A DNA stretch of 57,839 nt from Actinotalea alkalitolerans (GCF_023369855.1 NZ_JAMBPP010000021.1:1-57839), one strand, 5' to 3'. Positions 43,071-51,630 are shown, numbered from the stretch's first letter. Translations and numbers: made by a program. The notes: a model not told the origin generated them from the sequence alone.

Positions 43071-44087
43071 TCAGCGGCGCGGCGGGCCGCTGCTCGCGCG
43101 CACCACCAGGTGAGCAGGGATGACGTCGGGCCGGACCTCGCGCCCGGCGATCGCCTCGAGCAGCAGCTCCATGCACCGGCGGCCCAGCGGGCCGAACTCC
43201 TGGCGCACCGTGGTCAGCGGGGGGAAGAAGTGCGCCGAGCCGTCCACGTCGTCGAAGCCGACCACGGAGACGTCGTCGGGCACCCGGACCCCCTGCTCGG
43301 CGAACGCGTGCAGCAGCCCGAGCGCGAGCTGGTCGTTGGCCGCGAACACCGCCGTCGGCAGACCCCGGGCGACCAGCTCGCACCCCACCTGGTACCCACG
43401 CTCCGCACCCCAGTCCCCCTGGACCAGCGCGCCCGCGCCGAGCCCGAGGGACGCGAGCTCGTCGCGCCAGCCGTTCACCCGTGCGCGCCCGTCGAGCCAG
43501 TCCGGCGGACCGGCGAGGTGCAGCACCTCACGGTGCCCCAGGTCGGCCAGGTGCCTGGTCGCCAGCCGGGCCCCGCCGTACTGGTCGACGGCGACGGTGT
43601 GCACGCGCGAACCCGCCGGGAGGTCCCGCGGTCCGACCATCACCACAGGCACGGGCGCGTCGAAGTCCTGGACCGCGCCGACGGCGTCGTCGTGCGCCGC
43701 GATGACCACGACGCCGTCGACCCCCTGGGACATGAAGTGCTCGAGGGCCCGGTGCATCGCCTCGGTCTCCCAGCGCAGCACGGTGGCCACGCTCACGAAC
43801 AGACCAGCGTCCCGAGCGGCCTCCTCGATCGCGATGAGAGTGCTGGTCGGCCCGAACAGCGCGGAGCCTGCCGTCATCACGCCGATCGTCGCGCTGCGCC
43901 GCGTGACCAGCGCGCGCGCCGCGGTGTTGCGCCGGTAGCCGAGCTCGGCGATCGCCTGCATCACCCGCTCGCGGGTCTCGGGACGCACGCTCGGGTGCGC
44001 GTTGAGCACCCGCGAGACGGTCTGGTGGGAGACCCCCGCCACCAGAGCGACATCGCTCATCGAGGGCGGACGCGGTGGGACGTTCAC
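43071..44087 (-). CDS. LacI-family regulator co-transcribed with proC
   Basis: A 338-residue regulator. The helix-turn-helix is SMSDVALVAGVSHQTVSRVL (9-28), the hinge ends near RNTAARALVTRRSA and the sensor follows (TIGVMTAGS, DGVVVIAAH, FAANDQLALGLLHAF, VVGFDDVDGS, TTVRQEF). The GTG overlaps the proC stop (GTGA). SHQTVSRV-type recognition helices usually bind TGTNANCGNTNACA-like sites; such a site covers the araB -10, 3.4 kb away. The araBDA operon is thus its best target candidate, with proC as a genomic neighbour only. Confidence 0.9.
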   Translation of the reverse strand: MNVPPRPPSMSDVALVAGVSHQTVSRVLNAHPSVRPETRERVMQAIAELGYRRNTAARALVTRRSATIGVMTAGSALFGPTSTLIAIEEAARDAGLFVSVATVLRWETEAMHRALEHFMSQGVDGVVVIAAHDDAVGAVQDFDAPVPVVMVGPRDLPAGSRVHTVAVDQYGGARLATRHLADLGHREVLHLAGPPDWLDGRARVNGWRDELASLGLGAGALVQGDWGAERGYQVGCELVARGLPTAVFAANDQLALGLLHAFAEQGVRVPDDVSVVGFDDVDGSAHFFPPLTTVRQEFGPLGRRCMELLLEAIAGREVRPDVIPAHLVVRASSGPPRR

Positions 44088-44977
44088 CCGTCGAGCTCGG
44101 CCGCGAGCTCTCGCGCGCGGTCACGGGCCGCCGTGGCCGCCGCGAGGACTCCCGCACGCACACCGTGCGCGTCGAGCGCCGCGAGGGCGGCGACCGTGGT
44201 GCCCCCCGGCGAGGACACCCGCTCACGCAGGACCACGGGGTGCTCTCCGGACTGCTCGACGAGGGTCGCCGCGCCCCGCACCGTCGCGGTGGCGAGCTCG
44301 AGAGCCAGGGGCCGCGTCAGGCCCAGGAGCACCCCCGCCTCGGCCATCGCGTCGATCAGGTAGAACACGTAGGCCGGGCCCGAGCCCGAGATCGCGGTCA
44401 CCGCGTCCTGGTCCTTCTCGGGCACCGTCACGACGAGTCCCGTCGCGGCGAGCAGGCGCTCGACGGTCGCGACGTGCTCGGCCCGCGCGTTCCGGCCCGG
44501 GCTGACCGCGCTCGCGCCCTGCCCGATGACCGCAGGCGTGTTCGGCATGACCCGCACCACGGGCGTCCCCTCGGGGAGCCTGGCCTCGAGGAAGGAGGTC
44601 GGCAGCCCCGCCGCGACGCTGACCACGAGCGTCCCCTCCCGCAGCCGCGGCGAGATCTCCGCGAGCACACCGGCGACGTCCTTGGGCTTGAGCGCGACGA
44701 CCACGACGTCGGCCCTGCGCACCACCGTGGCGTTGCCGTCGGCTGCTCGGACGCCGTAGCGCCCCGAGATCTCCGTCGCGCGCGCGGCGCTCGGCTCGCT
44801 GACGTCCAGGTCGTCCACGTCGACCCCCGCGGCCAGGACCGCGGCGATGATCGCCTCACCCATGACCCCTCCGCCGAGGACCGCGACCCGGGTCCCCGCT
44901 GCCGCGGAGCCCGCGCCGTCAGGTCGGGGGCCGTCGCTCGTCGCGCCGTCCGGGTGGGCGTCGTCGGGTCGTTCCAT
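44084..44977 (-). CDS. proC: Pyrroline-5-carboxylate reductase ProC
   Basis: The last step of proline synthesis, NAD(P)H-dependent reduction of pyrroline-5-carboxylate in the cytosol. The 297 residues have a Gly/Asp-rich N-terminal tail of about 28 residues, a Rossmann motif VAVLGGGVMGEA (31-42), VVALKPKDVAGVL, VRVMPNTPAVIGQG and the C-terminal signature AISGSGPAYVFYLIDAMAEAG with SSPGGTTVAAL. The ATG follows AGGAGAGATCCC. It lies between a membrane-anchored protein gene and a LacI regulator in one unit. Confidence 0.95.
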   Translation of the reverse strand: MERPDDAHPDGATSDGPRPDGAGSAAAGTRVAVLGGGVMGEAIIAAVLAAGVDVDDLDVSEPSAARATEISGRYGVRAADGNATVVRRADVVVVALKPKDVAGVLAEISPRLREGTLVVSVAAGLPTSFLEARLPEGTPVVRVMPNTPAVIGQGASAVSPGRNARAEHVATVERLLAATGLVVTVPEKDQDAVTAISGSGPAYVFYLIDAMAEAGVLLGLTRPLALELATATVRGAATLVEQSGEHPVVLRERVSSPGGTTVAALAALDAHGVRAGVLAAATAARDRARELAAELDG

Positions 44978-45006
44978 GGGATCTCTCCTCGTCGCCGGGA
45001 CGGGTC

Positions 45007-45774
45007 TCAGAGCGGGAAGGCCGCGTAGAAGCTGCGCAGGTCCGTCGAAGGACCGTCCACCTGGATCAGCACCGTCCCGTTGGTCCACCAGACGGTCCCC
45101 GTGCCGTCCTCGCGGGGAAGCATGAGGTAGCGACCCACCTCGGCGCCGTCCACCGTCACCGCACCCTGCTCGACCGCGTCGTCCTGCTCGGCAGGCTCGT
45201 CCTGCTCGGCGGGCTCCTCCTGGTCAGCGGGCTCCTCCTGGTCAGCGGGCTCCTCCTGCTCGGCAGGCTCCCCGCCCGACGCGGCGATCGCATCGGCCTG
45301 CTCGGCGAGCACCCGGTCGAGAGCGGCCGAGGCGGCCTCCGCGGTCGGCCACTGGCCGGCCAGCAGCACCAGCGGTTCGGGGCCCCCGTCCTCGTAGACG
45401 AGGCGGTAGCCCTCGACGGCCCCCAGGGGGAGCAGCGGCGGGTGCTCGGCGGCCTCGGTGAGCGCCCAGGACAGGACGACGTCGGGGAGCGCGTCGAAGA
45501 AGGCGGTGCCCGCCTCCCGCTCGACCGGCTCGAGCGTCGGGCTCGGCGGCGGGAGGGTGATGACCTCGGCCTCGGGCACGGCGGGCGGGTCACCCTGGTT
45601 GCCGAGCACCAGCACGGTCACGACCGCACCGATCGCGATCAGCGCACCGGCGCCGATCAGCAGCCAGCGCCGCGTCCGTCGCGGTGCGTCGGGCGGTACC
45701 GGGTCCTGCTCGCCCCCCGCGGAGCGGTGCCGGGCCGAACCTTCGGGACCAGGTCCCGAGGTGCTGGTGCTCAT
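45007..45774 (-). CDS. Membrane-anchored protein with hexapeptide repeat
   Basis: A 255-residue protein of unknown function. A polar cytoplasmic start (1-36) is followed by one membrane segment (37-57) and an outside domain with GTAFFDALPDVVLSWAL, an acidic spacer containing five copies of a hexapeptide, EPA(E/D)Q(E/D) (169-198), and a C-terminal part ending WWTNGTVLIQVDGP. The ends of the outer domain resemble small sensor-like folds, but I recognise no family. The ATG follows GGGAGAG, and TAGGCT at 45806-45811 may be its promoter. It is 29 nt upstream of proC. Confidence 0.8.
   Translation of the reverse strand: MSTSTSGPGPEGSARHRSAGGEQDPVPPDAPRRTRRWLLIGAGALIAIGAVVTVLVLGNQGDPPAVPEAEVITLPPPSPTLEPVEREAGTAFFDALPDVVLSWALTEAAEHPPLLPLGAVEGYRLVYEDGGPEPLVLLAGQWPTAEAASAALDRVLAEQADAIAASGGEPAEQEEPADQEEPADQEEPAEQDEPAEQDDAVEQGAVTVDGAEVGRYLMLPREDGTGTVWWTNGTVLIQVDGPSTDLRSFYAAFPL
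45181..45270 (-). repeat. Five 18-bp coding repeats
   Basis: Five tandem 18-bp units encode EPA(E/D)Q(E/D) in the membrane-anchored protein. The middle units are nearly identical at DNA level, which suggests slippage-driven copy-number change. Confidence 0.85.
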
Positions 45775-45837
45775 CCGTGTCTCTCCCTGCCGATGACTGA
45801 CGAGCAGCCTACGGCCTGAGCCACCCCACCAGCCCGT

Positions 45838-46569
45838 TCACCGCGTGCTCCGACGCAGCGTCGCCGTCCCGAGCATCAGTGCCCCGACGATGAACAGCGC
45901 GACGGCGGTGACGGCGCCGCGCACGTCGTGCAGTCCGGCGCCCGCTGCCAGGTCTTGCAGGGCCTCGAGCCCGTAGGTCAGGGGCATCGCCCGGGAGATC
46001 ACCTCGAGCACCGTGGGCATCTGGTCACGAGGCATCATCAACCCGGCCGTGACGAGCTGCGGGAAGATGATCAGCGGCATCATCTGCACGGCCTGGAACT
46101 CGGTCCGGGCGGCCGCCGAGGCCGCGAGTCCCAGCGCGGTCCCCAGCAGCCCGTCGAGCACGGCGACCAGGACCACGACCCACAGCGCTCCGGCGACCTC
46201 CATGCCCAGCACGAGCACGGCGAACCCGGTCAGGACCAGGGCCTGCAGCACCGCGAGGGCCCCGAAGGCCAGGGCGTAGCCGATCACGATGTCGCCACGC
46301 CCCACCGGCAGGGTCATCAACCGCTCGAGGGTCCCGGACTGACGCTCACGGAGCGTCGCGACGCTGGTCACCAGGAACATCACGACGAGCGGGAAGAGGC
46401 CCAGCAGCAGGGGGCCGAACTGGTCCAGCACCGGCGTGCCCTCGAACATCCACGCGATCAGCCACAGCACCAGGCAGGGAAGACCCACCAGCAGCCCGAT
46501 CGTGCGCGGGTCGTGCCGGACCTGCCGGAGCACGCGCTCGGCGGTCGCCAGGGTCAGTCGCGGGCTCAT
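45838..46569 (-). CDS. ABC-2 type exporter permease
   Basis: A six-segment ABC-2 permease of the DrrB type, 243 residues. TLRERQSGTLERLMTLPVGR (about 73-92) is the conserved cytoplasmic helix-loop, and MPLTYGLEALQDL lies before the last membrane segment. The ATG overlaps the stop of its ATPase gene (ATGA), so the pair is coupled. Likely exports a drug or lipid; the substrate is unknown. Confidence 0.92.
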   Translation of the reverse strand: MSPRLTLATAERVLRQVRHDPRTIGLLVGLPCLVLWLIAWMFEGTPVLDQFGPLLLGLFPLVVMFLVTSVATLRERQSGTLERLMTLPVGRGDIVIGYALAFGALAVLQALVLTGFAVLVLGMEVAGALWVVVLVAVLDGLLGTALGLAASAAARTEFQAVQMMPLIIFPQLVTAGLMMPRDQMPTVLEVISRAMPLTYGLEALQDLAAGAGLHDVRGAVTAVALFIVGALMLGTATLRRSTR

Positions 46570-47327
46570 CGACCCTCCACCAGGTGCAGGAAGGCGGCCT
46601 CGACGTGCGATGCACCGGTCCGGGCCAGCAGGTCGGCGAGCGTCGAGTCGGCCAGCAGGTGGCCCTCGCGCAGGAGGAGGAGCCGGTCGCACCGTTGCGC
46701 CTCGTCCATGACGTGGCTCGACACGAGCAGCGTGGTGCCCCCGGCGGCGAGGCGACCGAAGAGGTCCCACAGGTCCCGGCGCAGGACGGGGTCCAGGCCG
46801 ACCGTCGGCTCGTCCAGCACGAGCAGCTCGGGCGAGGCCAGCAGGGCGACCGCCAGGCTCACCCGAGAGGCCTCCCCGCCCGAGAGCGTGGAGACACGGC
46901 GTCCGGCGAGGGCGGTGAGGTCGACCTCGGCGAGGGACCTGGCGACGTCGTCCTCACCCACCGCGACCAGCCGGGCGAAGTAGCGCAGGTTCTCGACGAC
47001 ACTGAGGTCGGCGTAGACGCTGGGCGACTGGGTCACGTACCCGACCCGTCGGCGCAGGGACTCCTCCCCGGCGGGACGGTCCAGCACCTCGACCGTCCCG
47101 GCGGTGATCTGCTGCACCCCGACGACGGTGCGCATCAGCGTGGTCTTGCCGCTCCCGCTCGGGCCGAGCAGCCCGACCACCTGGCCGCGCGGCACCGTCG
47201 CGTCGATGCCGCGGAGCACCTCGATCCCGGGGCGCCGGTGCCCGGCCGGACGGACGACCCGTAGACCGTCGACCCGGACAGCCGCCCGGCCCGGCTCGGA
47301 CGGTTGTCCGGACCCGTTATTCCTCAT
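46566..47327 (-). CDS. ABC exporter ATPase (DrrA type)
   Basis: The ATPase of the same exporter, 253 residues. Walker A GPSGSGKTT (55-63), signature TLSGGEASRV, Walker B LLVLDEPTVGLDP and SSHVMDEAQR are intact. The ATG at 47325-47327 lies in a perfect 20-bp inverted repeat and follows GACTAT by 7 nt, suggesting a leaderless mRNA with an operator across its start. A very long open frame continuing antisense through radA and disA is a shadow. Confidence 0.92.
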   Translation of the reverse strand: MRNNGSGQPSEPGRAAVRVDGLRVVRPAGHRRPGIEVLRGIDATVPRGQVVGLLGPSGSGKTTLMRTVVGVQQITAGTVEVLDRPAGEESLRRRVGYVTQSPSVYADLSVVENLRYFARLVAVGEDDVARSLAEVDLTALAGRRVSTLSGGEASRVSLAVALLASPELLVLDEPTVGLDPVLRRDLWDLFGRLAAGGTTLLVSSHVMDEAQRCDRLLLLREGHLLADSTLADLLARTGASHVEAAFLHLVEGR

Positions 47328-47340
47328 GTGAGGAATAGTC
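47318..47340 (-). promoter_or_regulatory. Promoter and palindrome across the start of the ABC-2 ATPase gene
   Basis: TATTCCTCA-TG-TGAGGAATA is a 20-bp perfect inverted repeat (47318-47337) with 9-bp arms. It overlaps the start codon and a GACTAT -10 (47335-47340). No regulator gene adjoins it. Confidence 0.7.
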
Positions 47341-47414
47341 CACCGCGCGCCCTCCGTGCGCAAGGGACCACTCGCGCGCAGGGCGTGTCGGCCGTGGCAG
47401 ATACCGTGCTCGGC

Positions 47415-48842
47415 GTGACGACCTCCTCGCGCGCCCCCGCCCCCTCCGGTGCCCGCGGGGTGCGCCCGGCCCGCCCCGCCTACCGCTGCGCCGAGTGCGG
47501 GTGGTCGACCGCCAAGTGGGTGGGCCGCTGCGGGGAGTGCCAGGCCTGGGGGACCGTGACCGAGGAGGCCGCCGAGACCGCGGGCCCCCGGACCCGGCCG
47601 GTCGCGCCGACCCGCTCGCCCGCCCGGCCGATCGGCGAGATCGACGTCGAGACCGCCCGTGCCCGGCCGACCGGCGTCGGAGAGCTCGACCGAGTCCTCG
47701 GCGGAGGGCTCGTGCCGGGGGCCGTCATCCTGCTCGCGGGCGAGCCCGGGGTGGGCAAGTCGACGCTGCTGCTCGACGTCGCCAGCCGGGTCGCCGAGGG
47801 CACCGGGCAGCGGGTGCTGTACGTGACCGGTGAGGAGTCCGCCGGACAGGTGCGGCTGCGGGCAGAGCGCATCGGCGCCCTGGCCCCAGGGCTGCTCCTG
47901 GCCGCCGAGACCGACCTCGGCACGGTGCTCGGCCACATCGAGCAGACGAGCCCCACCCTGCTCGTCGTGGACTCGGTGCAGACGATCGCCTCGGCACAGG
48001 TCGACGGCTCGCCGGGCGGCGTCAGCCAGGTGCGCGAGGTCGCCGCGGCTCTGATCGCCGTCGCCAAGGAGCGGGACATCCCCGCGGTCCTGGTCGGCCA
48101 CGTCACCAAGGACGGCAGCGTGGCAGGCCCGCGCACCCTCGAGCACCTGGTGGACGTCGTGTGCCAGTTCGAGGGCGAGCGCCACTCGAGGTTGCGGATG
48201 GTCCGCGCCGTCAAGAACAGGTACGGCCCCACCGACGAGGTGGGGTGCTTCGACCTGTCCGAGCACGGGATCGTCGGGCTCACCGACCCCAGCGCGCTGT
48301 TCCTGTCCCGCAACCACCAGCACGTCCCGGGCACCTGCGTCACGGTGACCCTCGAAGGACGCCGCCCCCTGGCCACCGAGGTGCAGGCCCTGGTCGCCGC
48401 CTCGGTGCTCAGCAACCCCCGGCGGACCACCAGCGGCGTCGACTCGAGCCGGCTCGCGATGGTCCTCGCCGTGCTCCAGCGTCGAGTCGGTGCCCGGCTC
48501 GCCGATCAGGACGTGTACGTCTCGACCATCGGCGGGGCGCGGGTGGTCGAGCCCTCCTCCGACCTCGCCGTCGCCCTGGCCACGGTCAGCGCCGCCGAGA
48601 ACGTCGCGCTGGTCGAGGGTCTCGTGGCGATGGGCGAGGTGGGCCTCGCCGGGGAGATCCGTCCGGTCGTGGGGCTGGCCCGCCGTCTCGCCGAGGCCCG
48701 ACGCCACGGCTTCACCCGGGCCGTGGTGCCCACCGGAACGGTCGAACCCTCCGACGTCCCCGACGGACTCGTGCTGCTCGAGGCCGCCGACCTCGCCGAG
48801 GCCGTCGTCCTCAGCCGGGGATCGCGCCTCGCTGACGGCTGA
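47415..48842 (+). CDS. radA: DNA repair protein RadA (Sms)
   Basis: A RecA-like helicase/branch-migration factor for recombination. The 475 residues have a zinc finger (Cys25, Cys28, Cys39, Cys42), a RecA domain with Walker A GEPGVGKST (109-117), the RadA motif KNRYG (267-271, where most bacteria have KNRFG) and a Lon-like C-terminal domain without the protease Ser-Lys dyad (GEVGLAGEIRPV). The GTG at 47415 is favoured by TACCGT 7 nt upstream. It is 24 nt before disA. Confidence 0.94.
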   Translation: MTTSSRAPAPSGARGVRPARPAYRCAECGWSTAKWVGRCGECQAWGTVTEEAAETAGPRTRPVAPTRSPARPIGEIDVETARARPTGVGELDRVLGGGLVPGAVILLAGEPGVGKSTLLLDVASRVAEGTGQRVLYVTGEESAGQVRLRAERIGALAPGLLLAAETDLGTVLGHIEQTSPTLLVVDSVQTIASAQVDGSPGGVSQVREVAAALIAVAKERDIPAVLVGHVTKDGSVAGPRTLEHLVDVVCQFEGERHSRLRMVRAVKNRYGPTDEVGCFDLSEHGIVGLTDPSALFLSRNHQHVPGTCVTVTLEGRRPLATEVQALVAASVLSNPRRTTSGVDSSRLAMVLAVLQRRVGARLADQDVYVSTIGGARVVEPSSDLAVALATVSAAENVALVEGLVAMGEVGLAGEIRPVVGLARRLAEARRHGFTRAVVPTGTVEPSDVPDGLVLLEAADLAEAVVLSRGSRLADG

Positions 48843-48866
48843 CCGGCGCTCGCGTACGATGCGCTC

Positions 48867-49952
48867 GTGGTCACGACAGAGCGCTCCGCCGAGGACATCC
48901 TGCGCTCGACCCTCGCCGCGGTCGCCCCCGGCACCGAGCTCCGCGACGGCCTCGAGCGGATCCTGCGCGGACGGACCGGCGCCCTGATCGTCCTGGGCCA
49001 GGACCGCACCGTGGAGTCGATGTGCTCGGGCGGCTTCGCCCTCGACGTCGAGTTCTCCGCGACCCGCCTGCGCGAGCTCGCCAAGATGGACGGTGCGATC
49101 GTCGTCGACCGTGACGCCACCCGCATCCTGCGGGCCGCGGTCCAGCTGCTGCCGGACCCCACGATCGAGACCACCGAGTCCGGCACCCGGCACCGCACCG
49201 CCGAGCGGGTCGCCAAGCAGTCGGGCTTCCCGGTGGTCTCGGTGAGCCAGTCCATGCGGATCATCGCGCTCTACGTCGGCGGGTACCGGTACGTCCTCGA
49301 GGGCTCGGACATCATCCAGTCCCGCGCGAACCAGGCCCTGGCGACGCTCGAACGCTACAAGTCCCGGCTCGACGAGGTCTCCGGAACCCTCTCGGCCCTC
49401 GAGATCGAGGACCTGGTCACCGTGCGCGACGTCGCAGCTGTGGTCCAGCGCCTGGAGATGGTGCGCCGGATCTCCGAGGAGATCGCGGGGTACGTGGTCG
49501 AGCTGGGGTCCGACGGGCGGTTGATGGCCCTCCAGCTCGACGAGCTCATCGGCGGGCTGGGCTCGGACCGGGAGCTCGTCATCCGGGACTACACCGAGTC
49601 GGCCCGCACCGGACGTTCGCTGCCCGAGGTCCAGGGAGCCCTCGCCGCGCTCGACGCCACCGAGCTGCTCGACCTGGGACACATCGCGCGCGTGCTGGGC
49701 CTGATCTCGGTCGACGACTCCCTCGACGGTGCCGTCGGCCCGCGTGGCTACCGTCTGCTGTCGAAGGTGCCGCGCCTGCCCGCCGCGATCGTCGACCGCC
49801 TGGTCGGACACTTCGGCGGGCTCCAGAAGCTGCTCGCCGCGGGCATCGAGGAGCTGATGGCGGTCGACGGCGTGGGTGAGCAGCGCGCCCGGGCGGTGCG
49901 TGAGGGGCTGTCCCGCCTGGCCGAGTCGAGCATCCTCGAGCGGTACGTCTGA
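48867..49952 (+). CDS. disA: DNA-integrity scanning diadenylate cyclase DisA
   Basis: Makes c-di-AMP from two ATP and pauses at branched DNA. The 361 residues have the DAC domain with [10 protein letters not shown] (DGA at 75-77) and GTRHRTAER (RHR at 108-110), a central helical spine and a C-terminal HhH domain ([16 protein letters not shown]). TACGAT (48855-48860) lies exactly 6 nt before the GTG at 48867, a good leaderless promoter inside the 24-nt gap after radA. RadA inhibits DisA in Bacillus, so the gene pair is meaningful. Confidence 0.96.
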   Translation: MVTTERSAEDILRSTLAAVAPGTELRDGLERILRGRTGALIVLGQDRTVESMCSGGFALDVEFSATRLRELAKMDGAIVVDRDATRILRAAVQLLPDPTIETTESGTRHRTAERVAKQSGFPVVSVSQSMRIIALYVGGYRYVLEGSDIIQSRANQALATLERYKSRLDEVSGTLSALEIEDLVTVRDVAAVVQRLEMVRRISEEIAGYVVELGSDGRLMALQLDELIGGLGSDRELVIRDYTESARTGRSLPEVQGALAALDATELLDLGHIARVLGLISVDDSLDGAVGPRGYRLLSKVPRLPAAIVDRLVGHFGGLQKLLAAGIEELMAVDGVGEQRARAVREGLSRLAESSILERYV

Positions 49953-49985
49953 CCGTTCCGGTACGACCGGCCGGGCGACGCCGGC

Positions 49986-50582
49986 TCAGCCGAGGTCGAA
50001 GACCGCTGCCGCGCTCTGGGCACCCAGCACCCCGACGGTCGCCGAGTACGTGCCGGGCCGCGGCTCGGGAAGCCCTTCGCTGCACGCCTCGTCCGACCGC
50101 GTCCGGTCCCAGGTGACCTCTGCGACGTCACCCTCACCGGGCTGCAGCAGCAGCAGGCGCTCGCCCCCCTCCTCCTCGCAGTCGGTGCTCGACCAGATGC
50201 GGTCGGCCCCCGAGGTGATGAGGAGGTCCCGGCCCGCGGGGCCGGTGTCCACCGTGCAGCTCTGCGGACCGGTGTTGGTGTACCCGATGGTGAAGACCGG
50301 CCGAGCATCCTCGGGGTAGGTCCTCGCGTCACTGACCAGCGTGAGCGTCAGGTCAGCAGCGGTGCAGGCCACCATCCCGGCCGGGGCAGGCTCCTGATCC
50401 TCCTCGGAACCCTGCGCGGGCACCTCCTGCCCGGGGTCCTGCGAGGTGGCGTCGCCCTGCCCGGAGACGACGAACGCCCACACCAGCACGCCCACGACGA
50501 CCAGACCGAGCAGGATGAGCACCCGCCGGATCCAGTAGACGCGCGCGGGCTGGGACCCCACGGGACGCAGGACGGTGCTCAT
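49986..50582 (-). CDS. Membrane-anchored protein, unknown function
   Basis: A 198-residue protein: a short basic start, one membrane segment (about 18-40), an acidic linker of about 30 residues and an outer domain with four cysteines (VACTAADLT, QSCTVD, TDCEEEGG, DEACSEG) that may form two disulfides. The outer domain is beta-rich with an LITSGADRIWSS segment. The ATG follows GGAGGGCCG. It is convergent with disA and monocistronic. I recognise no family with confidence; it shares its layout (single anchor plus small outer domain) with the protein beside proC. Confidence 0.75.
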   Translation of the reverse strand: MSTVLRPVGSQPARVYWIRRVLILLGLVVVGVLVWAFVVSGQGDATSQDPGQEVPAQGSEEDQEPAPAGMVACTAADLTLTLVSDARTYPEDARPVFTIGYTNTGPQSCTVDTGPAGRDLLITSGADRIWSSTDCEEEGGERLLLLQPGEGDVAEVTWDRTRSDEACSEGLPEPRPGTYSATVGVLGAQSAAAVFDLG

Positions 50583-50727
50583 CGGCCCTCCTGTTCGCAC
50601 GGAGGTGGTCGGCGTCGACCGGCCACCCGGCATCGGATGCTCCTGCTCACGCTAGGCCCGTCCCCTCCGGACTCCGGGTAGCCGCGCCGCACCGGAGGCA
50701 CCGGTGGGACGCAGCCGGCCGGTGAGG

Positions 50728-50733
50728 CATGAT
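50728..50733 (+). promoter_or_regulatory. -10 box of leaderless mutY
   Basis: CATGAT lies 6 nt before the GTG at 50740, supporting that start over an ATG-like start at 50704. Confidence 0.5.
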
Positions 50734-50739
50734 CTGCGG

Positions 50740-51630
50740 GTGTCGCTGATCGTGGACCCGGTCGTCGCGTGGTTCGCGCAGAACGCCCGTCCGCTGCCGT
50801 GGCGCGACCCGCACTGCTCACCCTGGGGCGTCCTGGTGAGCGAGGTCATGCTCCAGCAGACGCCGGTCGTGCGCGTCGAGCCACGATGGCGTGAGTGGAT
50901 GGCCCTGTGGCCGACCCCTGCCGACCTCGCAGCTGCCGGGACGGCTGAGGTGCTGCGAGCCTGGGACCGGCTCGGGTACCCACGCAGGGCCCTGCGCCTG
51001 CACCAGTGCGCACGGGTCGTCGTCGACAGGCACGACGGCGAGCTGCCCACCGCGGAGGCCGACCTCCTCGCACTGCCCGGTGTCGGCACCTACACGGCCG
51101 CCGCGGTGACGGCCTTCGCCCACGGTCGTCGCGCCGTGGTGGTGGACACGAACGTCCGCCGGGTCCTGGCCAGGGCGCTGACCGGGACCGCCCTGCCCGC
51201 ACCGAGCCTGACCGCCGCCGAGATGCGTGCCGCGGGGTCGGTCGTGCCCGCCGGGGACCTCGCCTCGACCCGGTGGAACGCCGCGGTGATGGAGCTCGGC
51301 GCGCTGGTGTGCACCGCGAGGTCCCCCCGGTGCGGCGTCTGCCCGATCGCCGACGCCTGCGCATGGCGCCTGGCCGGGATGCCGGCCGACGCGCACGCCC
51401 ACCGCCGCCGCCGCCAGACCTGGGCGGGCACCGACAGGCAGGTCCGTGGACGGGTGATGGCCCTGCTGCGCTCGGCCGACCACCCGCTGCCCGTCCACCT
51501 CCTCGAAGAGGTGTCCGCCGACGCCGAGCAGCGCGAGCGAGCACTGGCCGGGTTGGTGCGCGACGGCCTCGTGGTGCGCCACGAGGATCCCGCGACCGAC
51601 GACGCGGTCTCCTACCGGCTCCCCGACTGA
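50740..51630 (+). CDS. mutY: A/G-specific adenine glycosylase MutY
   Basis: Removes adenine mispaired with 8-oxoguanine in base-excision repair. The 296 residues carry the catalytic Glu35 (SEVMLQQTP), HhH loop LPGVGTYTAAAV, Asp136 (VVDTNVRRV) and a [4Fe-4S] loop (Cys191, Cys198, Cys201, Cys207). The C-terminus is short and lacks the NUDIX-like 8-oxoG recognition domain of E. coli MutY, as in many actinobacteria. The GTG is preceded by CATGAT-N6. It is divergent from the membrane-anchored gene at its left. Confidence 0.94.
   Translation: MSLIVDPVVAWFAQNARPLPWRDPHCSPWGVLVSEVMLQQTPVVRVEPRWREWMALWPTPADLAAAGTAEVLRAWDRLGYPRRALRLHQCARVVVDRHDGELPTAEADLLALPGVGTYTAAAVTAFAHGRRAVVVDTNVRRVLARALTGTALPAPSLTAAEMRAAGSVVPAGDLASTRWNAAVMELGALVCTARSPRCGVCPIADACAWRLAGMPADAHAHRRRRQTWAGTDRQVRGRVMALLRSADHPLPVHLLEEVSADAEQRERALAGLVRDGLVVRHEDPATDDAVSYRLPD

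Noticed and set aside
46566-49811. 1081-residue open frame antisense to radA and disA
   Set aside because: Only its last quarter (the ABC ATPase) is real; the rest is the GC-rich shadow of radA and disA, with no domain and with codon use mirroring those genes.
51200-51630. Truncated mutY
   Set aside because: The missing NUDIX-like C-terminus is normal for many actinobacterial MutY proteins; catalytic and Fe-S residues are complete.
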